NCBI RefSeq assembly: GCF_009728735.1
Contig: NZ_CP024636.1
Span: 146,572-210,571, forward strand
Reading direction: 5' to 3'
From: Pantoea phytobeneficialis
GTDB lineage: Bacteria > Pseudomonadota > Gammaproteobacteria > Enterobacterales > Enterobacteriaceae
DNA length: 64,000 nucleotides
Shown: positions 48,162-57,852 of the stretch, one piece after another
Numbering within the stretch: the first letter of the stretch is position 1
Layout: every line of letters begins with the position of its first letter
The notes under the pieces: generated by a model
Told to the model about the DNA's origin: nothing
Database searches by the model: none
Seen by the model: the letters and a program-made list of their open reading frames with translations, nothing else
Translations under genes and position numbers: made by a program

Positions 48162-50720
48162 TTGTACCTCTACATTGAGACACTGAAACAGAGACTGGAT
48201 GCTATCAACCAGCTGCGTGTAGATCGCGCGCTGGCTGCGATGGGACCTGCTTTCCAGCACGTCTACAGTCTGCTGCCAACATTACTGCATTATCATCATC
48301 CGCTGATGCCGGGTTACCTTGAGGGTAACGTTCCACATGGCATCAGCTTTTACACGCCTGATGAAAACCAACAGCAACTGTTGCAGGATCTGGCGGGTAA
48401 ACAGCCGCTGCATCTCAGCACCGGTGCCAAAGGCGAAATGCCGATCACCGGCATCTACTCAATGGGCAGCACCTCCTCTGTCGGCCAGAACAGCGTCTCC
48501 GATCTTGATATCTGGGTTTGTCATCAATCCTGGTTGGATAATGAAGAGCGCCTCAACCTGCAACGTAAATGTACCTTGTTGCAGAAATGGTGTGTCTCAA
48601 TGGGGGTGGAAGTCAGCTTCTTCCTGATCGATGAGAACCGTTTCCGTCATAACGAAAGCGGCAGTCTCGGTGCAGAAGATTGCGGCTCGACCCAACATAT
48701 TTTGCTGCTGGATGAATTTTACCGTACCGCTGTGCGTATGGCCGGTAAACGTATCCTGTGGAACATGGTGCCCGGTGAAGAGGAGCATCATTACGACGAT
48801 TACGTCATGTCGCTGTACGCCCAGGGCGTGCTGACACCGAACGAATGGCTTGATCTTGGTGGCCTCGGCACCCTGTCAGCCGAAGAGTATTTCGGTGCCA
48901 GCCTGTGGCAGCTGTATAAAAGCATCGATTCACCGTACAAAGCGGTGCTGAAAACGCTGTTGCTGGAAGCCTATAGCTGGGAATATCCCAATACCCAACT
49001 GCTGGCGATGGACATCAAGCAGCGCCTGCACGACGGCGAAATTGTCTGCTTCGGTCTTGATCCCTACTGCATGATGCTGGAACGCGTAACGCGTTATCTC
49101 ACCAGCATTGACGATTTGGCGCGTCTTGATCTGGTGCGTCGCTGCTTCTACCTCAAAGTATGTGAAAAACTCTCCAGTGAAGAGAGCCATCACCGCTCCG
49201 GCTGGCGCCGCGAAATCCTGTCGCAGCTGGTGAAAGAGTGGGGCTGGGACGACGAGAAGCTGGCGGTGCTGGATAATCGCGCGCAGTGGAAAATCGAGCG
49301 CGTGCGTGAAGCGCACAATGAATTGCTGGATGCGATGATGCAGAGCTATCGCAACCTGATCCGTTTCGCACGCCGTAACAATTTAAGCGTCAGCGCCAGC
49401 CCGCAGGACATCGGCGTGCTGACGCGTAAACTGTATGCTGCCTTTGAAGCGCTACCGGGCAAGGTGACGCTGGTGAACCCGCAGATTTCGCCCGACCTGT
49501 CGGAAGATAATCTGACCTTTATTCACGTCCCGGCTGGTCGCGCCAATCGCGCAGGTTGGTATCTGTATAACCAGTCGCCGGACATGAGTTCCATCATCAG
49601 CCATCAGCCGCTGGAATATAACCGCTACCTGAACAAACTGGTGGCGTGGGCGTGGTTTAACGGTTTGATGACCAGCAAAACCCGGCTGCATATCAAGGGC
49701 AATGAACTCTGCGATCTGCCGCGTTTGCAGGAGCTGGTGAATGATGTCTCGCATCATTTCCCGCTGCGCGTACCGGCGCCGACGCCAAAAGCGCTCTACA
49801 GCCCGTGTGAAATTCGACACCTGGCGATTATCGTTAACCTCGAACACGATCCCACCTCCGCGTTCCGCAATCAGGTGGTGCATTTCGATTTCCGTAAACT
49901 GGACGTGTTCAGTTTCGGTCAGCAGCAGCAATGCCTGATTGGCAGCATTGATCTGTTGTACCGCAACTCGTGGAATGAGGTGCGTACGCTGCACTTCAGC
50001 GGCGAGCAGGCGATGATCGAAGCGCTGAAAACCATCCTTGGCAAAATGCATCAGGATGCTGCCCCGCCGGATACGGTAGAGGTGTTCTGCTACAGCCAGC
50101 ATCTGCGCGGCCTGATTCGTACTCGCGTCCAACAGTTGGTGTCAGAATGCATCGAGTTGCGTCTTTCCAGTACCCGTCAGGAACCGGGCCGCTTCAAAGC
50201 ATTGCGCATGGCGGGCCAGACCTGGGGGCTGTTCTTTGAACGCATGAGCGTGTCGGTGCAGAAACTGGAAAATGCGGTCGAGTTCTACGGCGCGATTTCC
50301 AATAACAAGCTGCATGGACTGTCGATAAAAGTGGAGTCGAACCAGACGCCGCTGCCACCGGTGGTTAACGGCTATGCCAGCGAAGGCATCATCCAGTTCT
50401 TCTTTGAAGATACCAATGATGATCGCGGCTTCAACATTTATATCCTCGACGAAACCAACCGCGTTGAGGTGTACCATCATTGCGAAGGCAGCAAAGAAGA
50501 ACTGGTGCGTGACGTCAGCCGTTTCTACTCGTCATCGCATGACCGTTTTACCTACGGTTCCAGCTTTATCAACTTCAACTTGCCGCAGTTCTATCAGATT
50601 GTGAATGCTGGCGATCGCTTCCAGGTGATCCCCTTCCGCAGTCAGACGCTGACGCAGCTGTGTGCCACACAGCCTGACAACGACAACGGCGATTTCCAGC
50701 CGCGTTATCAAATGCACTGA
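48162..50720 (+). CDS. cyaA: CyaA, class I adenylate cyclase
   Basis: Makes cAMP from ATP under control of the glucose PTS (EIIA-Glc). The start is the weak codon TTG 48162 ([19 protein letters not shown]), as in E. coli, giving 852 residues; the frame is open upstream to 48108. The N-terminal catalytic domain has the nucleotidyltransferase signature [18 protein letters not shown] (about residues 103-120). The C-terminal regulatory half ends more divergently from E. coli ([17 protein letters not shown]). In E. coli cyaY lies next; here it is absent. Confidence 0.97.
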   Translation: MYLYIETLKQRLDAINQLRVDRALAAMGPAFQHVYSLLPTLLHYHHPLMPGYLEGNVPHGISFYTPDENQQQLLQDLAGKQPLHLSTGAKGEMPITGIYSMGSTSSVGQNSVSDLDIWVCHQSWLDNEERLNLQRKCTLLQKWCVSMGVEVSFFLIDENRFRHNESGSLGAEDCGSTQHILLLDEFYRTAVRMAGKRILWNMVPGEEEHHYDDYVMSLYAQGVLTPNEWLDLGGLGTLSAEEYFGASLWQLYKSIDSPYKAVLKTLLLEAYSWEYPNTQLLAMDIKQRLHDGEIVCFGLDPYCMMLERVTRYLTSIDDLARLDLVRRCFYLKVCEKLSSEESHHRSGWRREILSQLVKEWGWDDEKLAVLDNRAQWKIERVREAHNELLDAMMQSYRNLIRFARRNNLSVSASPQDIGVLTRKLYAAFEALPGKVTLVNPQISPDLSEDNLTFIHVPAGRANRAGWYLYNQSPDMSSIISHQPLEYNRYLNKLVAWAWFNGLMTSKTRLHIKGNELCDLPRLQELVNDVSHHFPLRVPAPTPKALYSPCEIRHLAIIVNLEHDPTSAFRNQVVHFDFRKLDVFSFGQQQQCLIGSIDLLYRNSWNEVRTLHFSGEQAMIEALKTILGKMHQDAAPPDTVEVFCYSQHLRGLIRTRVQQLVSECIELRLSSTRQEPGRFKALRMAGQTWGLFFERMSVSVQKLENAVEFYGAISNNKLHGLSIKVESNQTPLPPVVNGYASEGIIQFFFEDTNDDRGFNIYILDETNRVEVYHHCEGSKEELVRDVSRFYSSSHDRFTYGSSFINFNLPQFYQIVNAGDRFQVIPFRSQTLTQLCATQPDNDNGDFQPRYQMH

Positions 50721-50841
50721 TCCTGCCCGCGCTCGCGTGGCAGGTGTCGGACCTGTAACGTGTTTGCCGGTATTTCCTGTTGCTTTTACAACGTCAACTG
50801 CGATGATAAGCATCCAGGAAAGGACAGAAAGAGCAGACAGA

Positions 50842-51045
50842 ATGAGACAAATGATACGTCAGCTAGGAATGGCGCTGGCACTGGTCGGCTTAGCAGGCTG
50901 TGGTCTGAAAGGCCCCTTATATTTTCCGCCTCCGGAACAACCGAAAAAAACCAATACCCAGCCCACTGACCAGCAGCAGCAAGCAGCGAAAAGTGCGGAT
51001 GTGGGTGGTTTAGTTACCGACAAACAAGGCATGCAGGGGAATTAA
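50842..51045 (+). CDS. lptM: LptM (YifL), small outer-membrane lipoprotein
   Basis: Lipoprotein reported to help LptD assembly in the LPS translocon. Start placed at 50842 (MRQMIRQLG), giving 67 residues; ATG 50851 is an alternative. The lipobox LAGC puts the lipidated Cys at residue 20, followed by the diagnostic GLKGPLYFPP. The remainder is Gln/Pro/Lys-rich and disordered. It lies 31 bases before dapF, probably in one transcript. Confidence 0.92.
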   Translation: MRQMIRQLGMALALVGLAGCGLKGPLYFPPPEQPKKTNTQPTDQQQQAAKSADVGGLVTDKQGMQGN

Positions 51046-51075
51046 TCTCCCATGAGTAATCCGGCGGAGCAGAAA

Positions 51076-51900
51076 ATGCAGTTCTCGAAAATGCACGGTC
51101 TTGGCAACGACTTTATGGTCGTGGACGCCGTGACGCAAAACGTCTTTTTTTCGCCGGAGCTGATTCGCCGTCTGGCGGATCGCCATCTGGGGATCGGTTT
51201 CGATCAACTGCTGATTGTCGAACCGCCTTACGATCCGGATCTTGATTTCCACTATCGAATTTTCAACGCTGATGGCAGTGAAGTGGCGCAGTGTGGCAAT
51301 GGTGCGCGCTGCTTCGCCCGTTTCGTGCGTCTGAAAGGGTTGACCAACAAAAGCGATATCCGCGTCAGTACCCAAACTGGCCGGATGGTGCTGAGCGTCA
51401 CCAATGACGAGCTGGTGCGCGTCAATATGGGTGAGCCAAACTTCGAACCCCAGCAGGTCCCGTTCCGCGCCAACAAAGCCGAGAATCTCTATCTGCTGCG
51501 CGTGGCCGACCAGACCGTGATGTTTGGCGCCGTGTCGATGGGTAATCCGCATTGCGTTATCCAGGTTGAGAACGTGAAAACCGCGCCGGTGGAAACCCTC
51601 GGCCCGGTACTGGAAAGCCATGAACGTTTTCCGGAGCGCGTGAACGTCGGCTTTATGGAAGTGGTCAATCCAGAACACATTCGTCTGCGCGTTTATGAAC
51701 GCGGCGCGGGTGAAACCCAGGCTTGTGGCAGTGGCGCGTGTGCCGCTGTTGCTTGCGGTATTCAGCAGGGCATTCTGGCGGAGAAAGTCCGCGTTGATCT
51801 GCCCGGCGGAACGCTGCATATTGCCTGGAAAGGGGCCGGTCAACCGCTGTTTATGACCGGGCCAGCCACACACGTCTACGATGGGTTTATTCATCTATGA
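51076..51900 (+). CDS. dapF: DapF, diaminopimelate epimerase
   Basis: Converts LL-DAP to meso-DAP for lysine and peptidoglycan. The start is placed at 51076 ([17 protein letters not shown]) behind GGAG, giving 274 residues exactly as in E. coli; eight extra upstream codons are open. The two catalytic cysteines are in QCGNGARCF (about residue 73) and [10 protein letters not shown] (about residue 217). ATGA overlap with yigA. Confidence 0.98.
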   Translation: MQFSKMHGLGNDFMVVDAVTQNVFFSPELIRRLADRHLGIGFDQLLIVEPPYDPDLDFHYRIFNADGSEVAQCGNGARCFARFVRLKGLTNKSDIRVSTQTGRMVLSVTNDELVRVNMGEPNFEPQQVPFRANKAENLYLLRVADQTVMFGAVSMGNPHCVIQVENVKTAPVETLGPVLESHERFPERVNVGFMEVVNPEHIRLRVYERGAGETQACGSGACAAVACGIQQGILAEKVRVDLPGGTLHIAWKGAGQPLFMTGPATHVYDGFIHL

Positions 51901-52601
51901 AAAATGTCGAAGAGCAGACCGACAGCGCGGTGCTGCTGGACGATCAGGCGGTCAGCGCATTTCTGCGTCAGAACCCCGATTTTTTTATTCGCAATGCGCG
52001 CCAGGTCGAACAGATGATGGTGCCGCATCCGGTACGCGGCAGCGTGTCGCTGGTGGAATGGCATATGGCGCGGCAGCGCAACCATATCCAGCAGCTGGAA
52101 GAGGAGATCACGCTGTTGATGGAGCAGGCAACGGCCAACCATCAACTGTTTGATCGCCTGCTGTCGTTACAGGGGCATCTCGCCGCCGCAGATAGCCTGC
52201 AAGATATGCTGACGCGCCTGCATCGCTGGGCGCGTGAGTTGGGCCTTGCCGGAGCCAACGTACGCTTGTTCAGCGACAAATGGCACATCGGCGCACCGTC
52301 CGATTTCACCCAGTTGGGCCTGTCACGCCAGGCGTTTGAGCCGTTGCGTATCCAGCGCTTCGGCAATGAACACCATTACCTTGGTCATCTCAATGGCCCT
52401 GAGTTGCTGCTGCTGCTGCCGCAGGCGAAAGCCATCGGTTCCGTAGCCATGTCGCTGATGGGCGATCGCGGTGAACTGGGCGTGTTGATCTTCAGCAGCC
52501 GTGACAACCAACATTATCAGGCGGGCATGGGAACGTTGCTGCTGCAACATCTGGCGCTGATGCTGCCAGAATTGCTGTTACGCTGGGTCGAACGTGCATG
52601 A
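51897..52601 (+). CDS. yigA: YigA, DUF484 protein
   Basis: A 234-residue protein of the DUF484 family, with a short N-terminal helix bundle ([24 protein letters not shown]), a coiled-coil stretch (about 55-85) and a GAF-like C-terminal domain ([22 protein letters not shown]). Function unknown. Coupled to dapF and xerC by ATGA overlaps, an arrangement conserved across enterobacteria. Confidence 0.93.
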   Translation: MKNVEEQTDSAVLLDDQAVSAFLRQNPDFFIRNARQVEQMMVPHPVRGSVSLVEWHMARQRNHIQQLEEEITLLMEQATANHQLFDRLLSLQGHLAAADSLQDMLTRLHRWARELGLAGANVRLFSDKWHIGAPSDFTQLGLSRQAFEPLRIQRFGNEHHYLGHLNGPELLLLLPQAKAIGSVAMSLMGDRGELGVLIFSSRDNQHYQAGMGTLLLQHLALMLPELLLRWVERA

Positions 52602-53506
52602 GCAGCGACAGCCCGCTGCTTCCCGCCGTTGAGGGCTTCCTGCGTTATCTGAAAATCGAGCGCCAGCTTAGCCCGTTGACGCAGCAAAACTATGCTCGCC
52701 AGCTTCAGGCCATCATCCCGATGGCTGATGAGATGAAAATCACCGCCTGGACACAGCTTGAACCGGCGCAGGTACGTAACATCGCCGCGCGCAGTCGCCG
52801 TGCGGGTTTAGGTGCCAGTAGCCTGGCGTTACGCTTGTCAGCGTTGCGCAGTTTCCTGGACTGGCAGGTCAGCCAGGGGATGCTGAGCGGTAATCCGGCC
52901 AAAGGCATCGCCACCCCGCGTAATGCGCGTCATCTGCCGAAAAATATGGATGTCGACGAGGTCAATCAACTGCTGGAAATTGACCTCAACGATCCGCTGG
53001 CGGTACGCGATCGCGCCATGCTGGAAACTATGTATGGCGGAGGGTTGCGTCTGTCGGAGCTGGTGCATATGGATATCCGCCATCTGGATCTGGAGGCGGG
53101 CGAAGTCTGGGTACTGGGCAAAGGCAGCAAAGAACGCCGCGTGCCGATTGGTGGCACCGCAGTCACCTGGTTACAGCACTGGCTGCCGCTGCGAGCCAGC
53201 TTTGCACCGCAGGATGACGCGGTGTTTGTCTCCAGCCGTGGAAGTCGTATTTCGGCGCGTAACGTGCAAAAACGCTTTGCCGAATGGGGCATCAAACAAG
53301 GCGTTGCCAGCCACATCCACCCGCATAAGCTGCGCCACTCTTTTGCTACGCATTTGCTGGAATCGAGCGGCGATCTACGTGCGGTGCAGGAGCTGCTCGG
53401 CCACGCTAATCTCTCGACCACGCAAATCTATACCCATCTTGATTTCCAGCATCTGGCCTCGGTGTACGATTCCGCACACCCACGCGCCAAACGAGGAAAG
53501 TCGTAA
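52598..53506 (+). CDS. xerC: XerC, site-specific tyrosine recombinase
   Basis: With XerD resolves chromosome dimers at dif. 302 residues. The N-terminal SAM-like core-binding domain is followed by the catalytic domain with Arg in GGGLRLSEL (about 148), Lys in [11 protein letters not shown] (about 172), [12 protein letters not shown] (His/Arg), [13 protein letters not shown] (His and nucleophile Tyr). TAATG junction with yigB. Confidence 0.98.
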   Translation: MSSDSPLLPAVEGFLRYLKIERQLSPLTQQNYARQLQAIIPMADEMKITAWTQLEPAQVRNIAARSRRAGLGASSLALRLSALRSFLDWQVSQGMLSGNPAKGIATPRNARHLPKNMDVDEVNQLLEIDLNDPLAVRDRAMLETMYGGGLRLSELVHMDIRHLDLEAGEVWVLGKGSKERRVPIGGTAVTWLQHWLPLRASFAPQDDAVFVSSRGSRISARNVQKRFAEWGIKQGVASHIHPHKLRHSFATHLLESSGDLRAVQELLGHANLSTTQIYTHLDFQHLASVYDSAHPRAKRGKS

Positions 53507-54222
53507 TGAAGTTTTACCGTCCACTGCGTGCGATCAAAGCGATCACCTTTGATCTCGATGACACCTTATATGACAACCATCCGGTGATCCGCAAAACCAC
53601 CGCAGAATCCCATGCGGCGTTACAGGCTTATCATCCGGCCTTATGCGATTTCACCCCGGCAGAATATCAGGCGCTGCGTGATGAATTGCTGGCGCGCGAG
53701 CCGGAGATTTATCACGACGTGTCCGAGTGGCGACGTCGTTCGGTCGAACTGGCGTTGATCAACATCGGTTTATCCACAGCGGAAGCGACCGCAGGCGCCA
53801 GTGAAGTGATGAGCGTGTTTCACCGCTGGCGCAGCGAAGTGGACATGCCGGAAGAAACGCATGCGACCCTGACCGCGCTCGGTAATAAAGTCCCGCTGGT
53901 GGCGATCACCAATGGCAATGCCGATCCGCAAAAACTTGGGATCTCACACTATTTTGAGTTCGCGCTGCGCGCCGGACCACATGGCCGCGCGAAGCCGTGG
54001 CAGGATATGTATCAGCTGGCGTCGGAACGTTTAGGCATTGCCCCGGAACACATTCTGCATGTGGGTGACGATCTCACCACCGACGTTGCCGGTTCGCTAC
54101 GTGCCGGGATGCAGGCGTGCTGGATTAACCTGCGCGACGGCAACCTGATGCACATTGATGATGCGCGTCTGCTGCCGCATGTTGAAATTTCGCAGTTGGC
54201 ATCACTGACCTCGCTGCTATAA
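53506..54222 (+). CDS. yigB: YigB, HAD-family phosphatase (FMN phosphatase)
   Basis: 238-residue HAD-superfamily hydrolase; the E. coli homologue dephosphorylates 5-amino-6-ribitylamino-uracil phosphate and FMN. Motif I DLDDTLYDN (about 16-24), motif II AITNGN, motif III Lys in GRAKPWQD and motif IV HVGDDLTTDVAG. Cap domain between I and II. Last gene of the dapF-yigA-xerC-yigB series, ending just before the uvrD LexA box. Confidence 0.96.
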   Translation: MKFYRPLRAIKAITFDLDDTLYDNHPVIRKTTAESHAALQAYHPALCDFTPAEYQALRDELLAREPEIYHDVSEWRRRSVELALINIGLSTAEATAGASEVMSVFHRWRSEVDMPEETHATLTALGNKVPLVAITNGNADPQKLGISHYFEFALRAGPHGRAKPWQDMYQLASERLGIAPEHILHVGDDLTTDVAGSLRAGMQACWINLRDGNLMHIDDARLLPHVEISQLASLTSLL

Positions 54223-54225
54223 TGG

Positions 54226-54241
54226 CTGTATATTTACCCAG
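54226..54241 (+). promoter_or_regulatory. LexA (SOS) box of uvrD
   Basis: CTGTATATTTACCCAG: canonical CTGT-N8-ACAG-type SOS box with one imperfect base in the right arm (CCAG), 34 bases before the uvrD start. It differs by one base from the E. coli uvrD box as recalled (CTGTATATATACCCAG). Confidence 0.92.
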
Positions 54242-54275
54242 CTATTGGGTGATCTTCTTTTTTTAAACGGTGCTT

Positions 54276-56438
54276 ATGGACGTTTCTGATCTGCTTAACG
54301 GCTTAAATGACAAACAGCGCGAGGCGGTCGCCGCACCGCGCAGCAACCTGCTGGTGCTGGCCGGAGCAGGCAGTGGCAAAACCCGTGTGCTGGTGCATCG
54401 CATTGCCTGGCTGTTGTCAGTAGAGAATTGCTCGCCTTACTCAATTATGGCGGTGACCTTTACCAACAAAGCCGCCGCAGAGATGCGCCATCGTATCGAT
54501 CAACTGATCGGCACCAGCCAGGGCGGCATGTGGATCGGCACGTTCCACGGCCTGGCGCACCGTTTATTGCGCGCCCACCATCTTGATGCCGGGCTGCCGC
54601 AGGATTTTCAGATCCTCGACAGCGAAGATCAGCTGCGCTTGCTGAAGCGTCTGATCAAAGCGATGAACCTCGATGAAAAACAATGGCCTGCGCGTCAGGG
54701 CATGTGGTACATCAACGGCAAGAAAGATGAAGGTCTGCGCCCCAAACATATTGAAAGCTACGGCAACCCGGTGGAGCAAACCTGGCTGCGGATTTATCAG
54801 GCGTATCAGGAAGCCTGCGATCGCGCCGGTCTGGTGGATTTTGCCGAGCTGCTGCTGCGTGCGCACGAACTGTGGCTGAATAAACCCCATATCCTCAATC
54901 ATTACCGCGAGCGTTTCAGTAACGTGCTGGTGGACGAATTCCAGGACACCAACAACATTCAATACGCATGGATTCGTATGCTGGCGGGTGATACCGGCCG
55001 GGTGATTATCGTTGGCGATGATGACCAGTCGATCTACGGCTGGCGTGGTGCGCAGGTGGAAAACATCCAGCGGTTTTTGCAGGATTTCCCTGGCGCAGAA
55101 ACCATCCGCCTGGAGCAGAACTACCGTTCCACCAATAACATCCTGAAAGCGGCGAATGCCCTGATTGCCAACAACAATGGCCGCCTCGGTAAAGAGTTGT
55201 GGACCGATGGCAGCGATGGCGAACCGATCTCCCTCTACTGCGCCTTTAACGAGTTGGATGAAGCGCGCTTCGTGGTCAACCGCATTAAAGCCTGGCATGA
55301 GAACGGTAACGCGCTGGCCGACTGCGCGATTCTGTATCGCAGCAACGCCCAGTCACGCGTGCTGGAAGAGGCGCTGCTCCAGGGCAGCATGCCATACCGG
55401 ATCTATGGCGGCATGCGCTTCTTCGAGCGTCAGGAAATCAAGGACGCACTGGCTTATCTGCGTCTGATGGCGAACCGCAACGATGATGCGGCGTTTGAAC
55501 GCGTGGTGAATACTCCGGTCCGTGGCGTAGGCGATCGTACCCTTGACGTGGTACGTCAGACGGCGCGCGAACAACAGCTGACTCTGTGGCAGGCAACGCG
55601 TGAACTGCTACAAAATCGGGTGCTGGCGGGGCGTGCAGCCTCGGCGCTACAACGTTTCTGCGAACTGGTGGATGCGTTGGCCAGTGAAACTGCGGAACTT
55701 CCGCTGCACGTACAAACTGATCGGGTGATCAAAGATTCCGGGCTGTGGCTGATGTACGAGCAGGAGAAGGGCGAAAAAGGCCAGGCGCGTATCGAAAACC
55801 TTGAGGAACTGGTGACGGCCACGCGTCAGTTCAGCTACCAGGATGAAGACGAAGATCTGATGCCGTTGCAGGCTTTCCTCTCCCATGCAGCGCTGGAAGC
55901 AGGAGAAGGCCAGGCCGACAAATGGCAGGATGCTGTTCAGTTGATGACGCTGCATTCGGCGAAAGGTCTGGAGTTCAGCCAGGTGTTTATCGTCGGGATG
56001 GAAGAAGGCATGTTCCCAAGTCAGATGTCACTCGATGAGGGTGGCCGTCTCGAAGAGGAGCGTCGTCTGGCTTATGTTGGCGTGACGCGTGCGATGGAAA
56101 AGCTGACGCTGACTTATGCGGAAACACGGCGTCTTTATGGTAAGGAAGTGTATCACCGGCCATCACGTTTCATTGGTGAACTGCCGGAAGATTGTGTGGA
56201 AGAGGTACGTTTACGTGCCAGCGTGAGCCGTCCGGTCAATCATCAGCGCATGGGAACACCGATCGCGCAAAACGACAGCGGCTTCGCGCTGGGCCAACGT
56301 GTACGCCATGCCAAATTTGGCGAAGGTACCATTATCAACCTCGAAGGCAGCGGCGAGCACAGCCGTTTGCAGGTCGCTTTTCAGGGACAGGGCATCAAAT
56401 GGCTGGTTGCTGCCTATGCCCGGCTGGAAACGGTGTAG
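54276..56438 (+). CDS. uvrD: UvrD, DNA helicase II
   Basis: SF1A 3'-5' helicase for nucleotide excision and mismatch repair. Start at 54276 (MDVSDLLNGLNDKQREAVA), giving 720 residues, exactly the E. coli length. Motifs: [10 protein letters not shown] (I), VDEFQDTNN (II), [13 protein letters not shown] (III), LEQNYRST (IV), TLHSAKGLEF (V), RRLAYVGVTRA (VI). The C-terminal Tudor-like RNA-polymerase-interacting domain (LGQRVRHAKFGEGTI..) is present. SOS-regulated by the upstream LexA box. Confidence 0.98.
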   Translation: MDVSDLLNGLNDKQREAVAAPRSNLLVLAGAGSGKTRVLVHRIAWLLSVENCSPYSIMAVTFTNKAAAEMRHRIDQLIGTSQGGMWIGTFHGLAHRLLRAHHLDAGLPQDFQILDSEDQLRLLKRLIKAMNLDEKQWPARQGMWYINGKKDEGLRPKHIESYGNPVEQTWLRIYQAYQEACDRAGLVDFAELLLRAHELWLNKPHILNHYRERFSNVLVDEFQDTNNIQYAWIRMLAGDTGRVIIVGDDDQSIYGWRGAQVENIQRFLQDFPGAETIRLEQNYRSTNNILKAANALIANNNGRLGKELWTDGSDGEPISLYCAFNELDEARFVVNRIKAWHENGNALADCAILYRSNAQSRVLEEALLQGSMPYRIYGGMRFFERQEIKDALAYLRLMANRNDDAAFERVVNTPVRGVGDRTLDVVRQTAREQQLTLWQATRELLQNRVLAGRAASALQRFCELVDALASETAELPLHVQTDRVIKDSGLWLMYEQEKGEKGQARIENLEELVTATRQFSYQDEDEDLMPLQAFLSHAALEAGEGQADKWQDAVQLMTLHSAKGLEFSQVFIVGMEEGMFPSQMSLDEGGRLEEERRLAYVGVTRAMEKLTLTYAETRRLYGKEVYHRPSRFIGELPEDCVEEVRLRASVSRPVNHQRMGTPIAQNDSGFALGQRVRHAKFGEGTIINLEGSGEHSRLQVAFQGQGIKWLVAAYARLETV

Positions 56439-56508
56439 CGCGGTTGCGCTGCCTTGACGACTTTTTCGTCTCAGCGTAACATGCGCCCACTATTATCATG
56501 AGAGGACA

Positions 56509-56583
56509 ATGCCTTGGACACGCCCAGTCGATGCTGGCTCAACCCCCTGGTTCACAGGAATAACATCTAAGGCTACCTCTTAG
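56509..56583 (+). CDS. Candidate CorL-type leader peptide of corA
   Basis: A 24-codon frame in the 316-base corA leader, preceded by a strong Shine-Dalgarno (AGAGGA, 56501-56506) two bases before its ATG. It encodes MPWTRPVDAGSTPWFTGITS followed by KATS. Its last codons and stop run into a hairpin, AAGGCTACC paired with GGTAGCCTT (about 56570-56593). In Salmonella, corA has a translated leader (corL) whose reading controls Rho access in response to Mg. The position, signal and hairpin fit that role, but I could not compare sequences. Too short to be found by length. Confidence 0.6.
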   Translation: MPWTRPVDAGSTPWFTGITSKATS

Positions 56584-56754
56584 CTGGTAGCCTTAGCGGT
56601 TATCAGCGACCTCCCTTTTTGTCCCGTCGCATGAGTCAGCACTGATTTACCCCTGGAACGAAAGTTTCGGTGTTCAGGCTTTGCCGTGCCCGTTTTGCGT
56701 AAGCGCAACGGTTCACCGCCTTGTCCCATTAAGTCTGCAATGGGGAGTATTGCT
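56584..56754 (+). promoter_or_regulatory. corA 5' leader downstream of the leader peptide
   Basis: About 170 bases that are pyrimidine-rich near 56605-56625 (ACCTCCCTTTTTGTCCCGTC), a plausible Rho loading stretch, and then contain a GCAAAACGGGC-rich structured part before the GGGGAG Shine-Dalgarno of corA. Consistent with leader-based Mg control but not proven. Confidence 0.4.
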
Positions 56755-57708
56755 ATGCTGAGCGCATTTAAACTGGATCGCAGCCGCCTGACGCGTCTCG
56801 AACTGGAAGACCATAACGACAAACTCAACGCGTCCGTGTGGGTCGATTTGATCGAGCCCGATGAAGGCGAGCGCGAACGGGTGCAAAGTGAGCTGGGCCA
56901 GAGCCTGGCAACACGCCCGGAGCTGGAAGACATCGAAGCCTCGGCGCGTTTCTTTGAAGACGAAGATGGCCTGCATATTCACTCCTTCTTCTTTTATGAA
57001 GATGCGGAAGATCATGCCGGTAACTCGACCGTGGCATTCACCATCCGTGAAGATCGCCTCTATACGCTGCGCGAGCGTGAACTGCCCGCGTTTCGTCTCT
57101 ATCGTATGCGCGCCCGTAACCAAACCCTGATTGACGGCAATGCGTTTGAACTGCTGCTGGATCTGTTTGAAACCAAAATCGAACAGTTGGCGGATGAGAT
57201 CGAAAACATCTACAGCGCGCTGGAAAAGCTGAGCCGCGTGATTATGGAAGGGCAGCAGGGCGAAGAGTACGACGAAGCGCTGTCGCGTCTGGCGGAACTG
57301 GAAGATATCGGCTGGAAGGTCCGTCTGTGTCTGATGGATACCCAGCGTGCGCTGAACTTCCTGGTGCGCAAAGCGCGTCTACCGGCGAACCAACTGGAGC
57401 AGGCGCGTGAGATCCTGCGCGATATCGAGTCTCTGCTGCCGCACAACGAATCGCTGTTCCAGAAGGTTAACTTCCTGATGCAGGCGGCGATGGGCTTTAT
57501 CAACATCGAGCAGAACCGCATCATCAAAATCTTCTCGGTAGTGTCGGTGGTGTTTCTGCCGCCCACGCTGGTGGCGTCCAGCTATGGGATGAACTTCGAA
57601 TTTATGCCAGAACTGAAGTGGAGCTTTGGCTACCCGGCGGCGATTGGGTTGATGATTCTCGCGGGTCTGGCACCTTATCTCTACTTCAAACGTAAAAACT
57701 GGTTGTAA
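56755..57708 (+). CDS. corA: CorA, magnesium/cobalt channel
   Basis: Pentameric Mg2+ channel of the inner membrane. Start at 56755 ([16 protein letters not shown]), giving 317 residues, one more than E. coli. A long cytosolic funnel ([15 protein letters not shown], the willow helices with [18 protein letters not shown]) is followed by two C-terminal membrane helices and the selectivity motif YGMNFEF (about residue 279-285), ending KRKNWL. Confidence 0.98.
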   Translation: MLSAFKLDRSRLTRLELEDHNDKLNASVWVDLIEPDEGERERVQSELGQSLATRPELEDIEASARFFEDEDGLHIHSFFFYEDAEDHAGNSTVAFTIREDRLYTLRERELPAFRLYRMRARNQTLIDGNAFELLLDLFETKIEQLADEIENIYSALEKLSRVIMEGQQGEEYDEALSRLAELEDIGWKVRLCLMDTQRALNFLVRKARLPANQLEQAREILRDIESLLPHNESLFQKVNFLMQAAMGFINIEQNRIIKIFSVVSVVFLPPTLVASSYGMNFEFMPELKWSFGYPAAIGLMILAGLAPYLYFKRKNWL

Positions 57709-57712
57709 CATT

Positions 57713-57735
57713 GCGCGCTAAACCGCGCCGCTACG
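57713..57735 (-). repeat. Degenerate copy of the dispersed palindrome
   Basis: GCGCGCTAAACCGCGCCGCT.. after the corA stop is a diverged single copy (TAAACC for TAAATC) of the repeat family. Confidence 0.55.
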
Positions 57736-57755
57736 CATGCAATATGTAACAATTG

Positions 57756-57783
57756 TCGGGCCGTCTACACGGCCCGATTTTCT
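57756..57783 (+). terminator. Terminator of corA
   Basis: TCGGGCCGT-CTAC-ACGGCCCGA, 9-bp stem and tetraloop followed by TTTTCT. A strong intrinsic terminator 48 bases past corA. Confidence 0.9.
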
Positions 57784-57852
57784 GGCTATAAATCACAATT
57801 CTGCGTAACCTGTTCTTTCCTGCTGATTAACTAATTCGTTGTATCCCACCTT

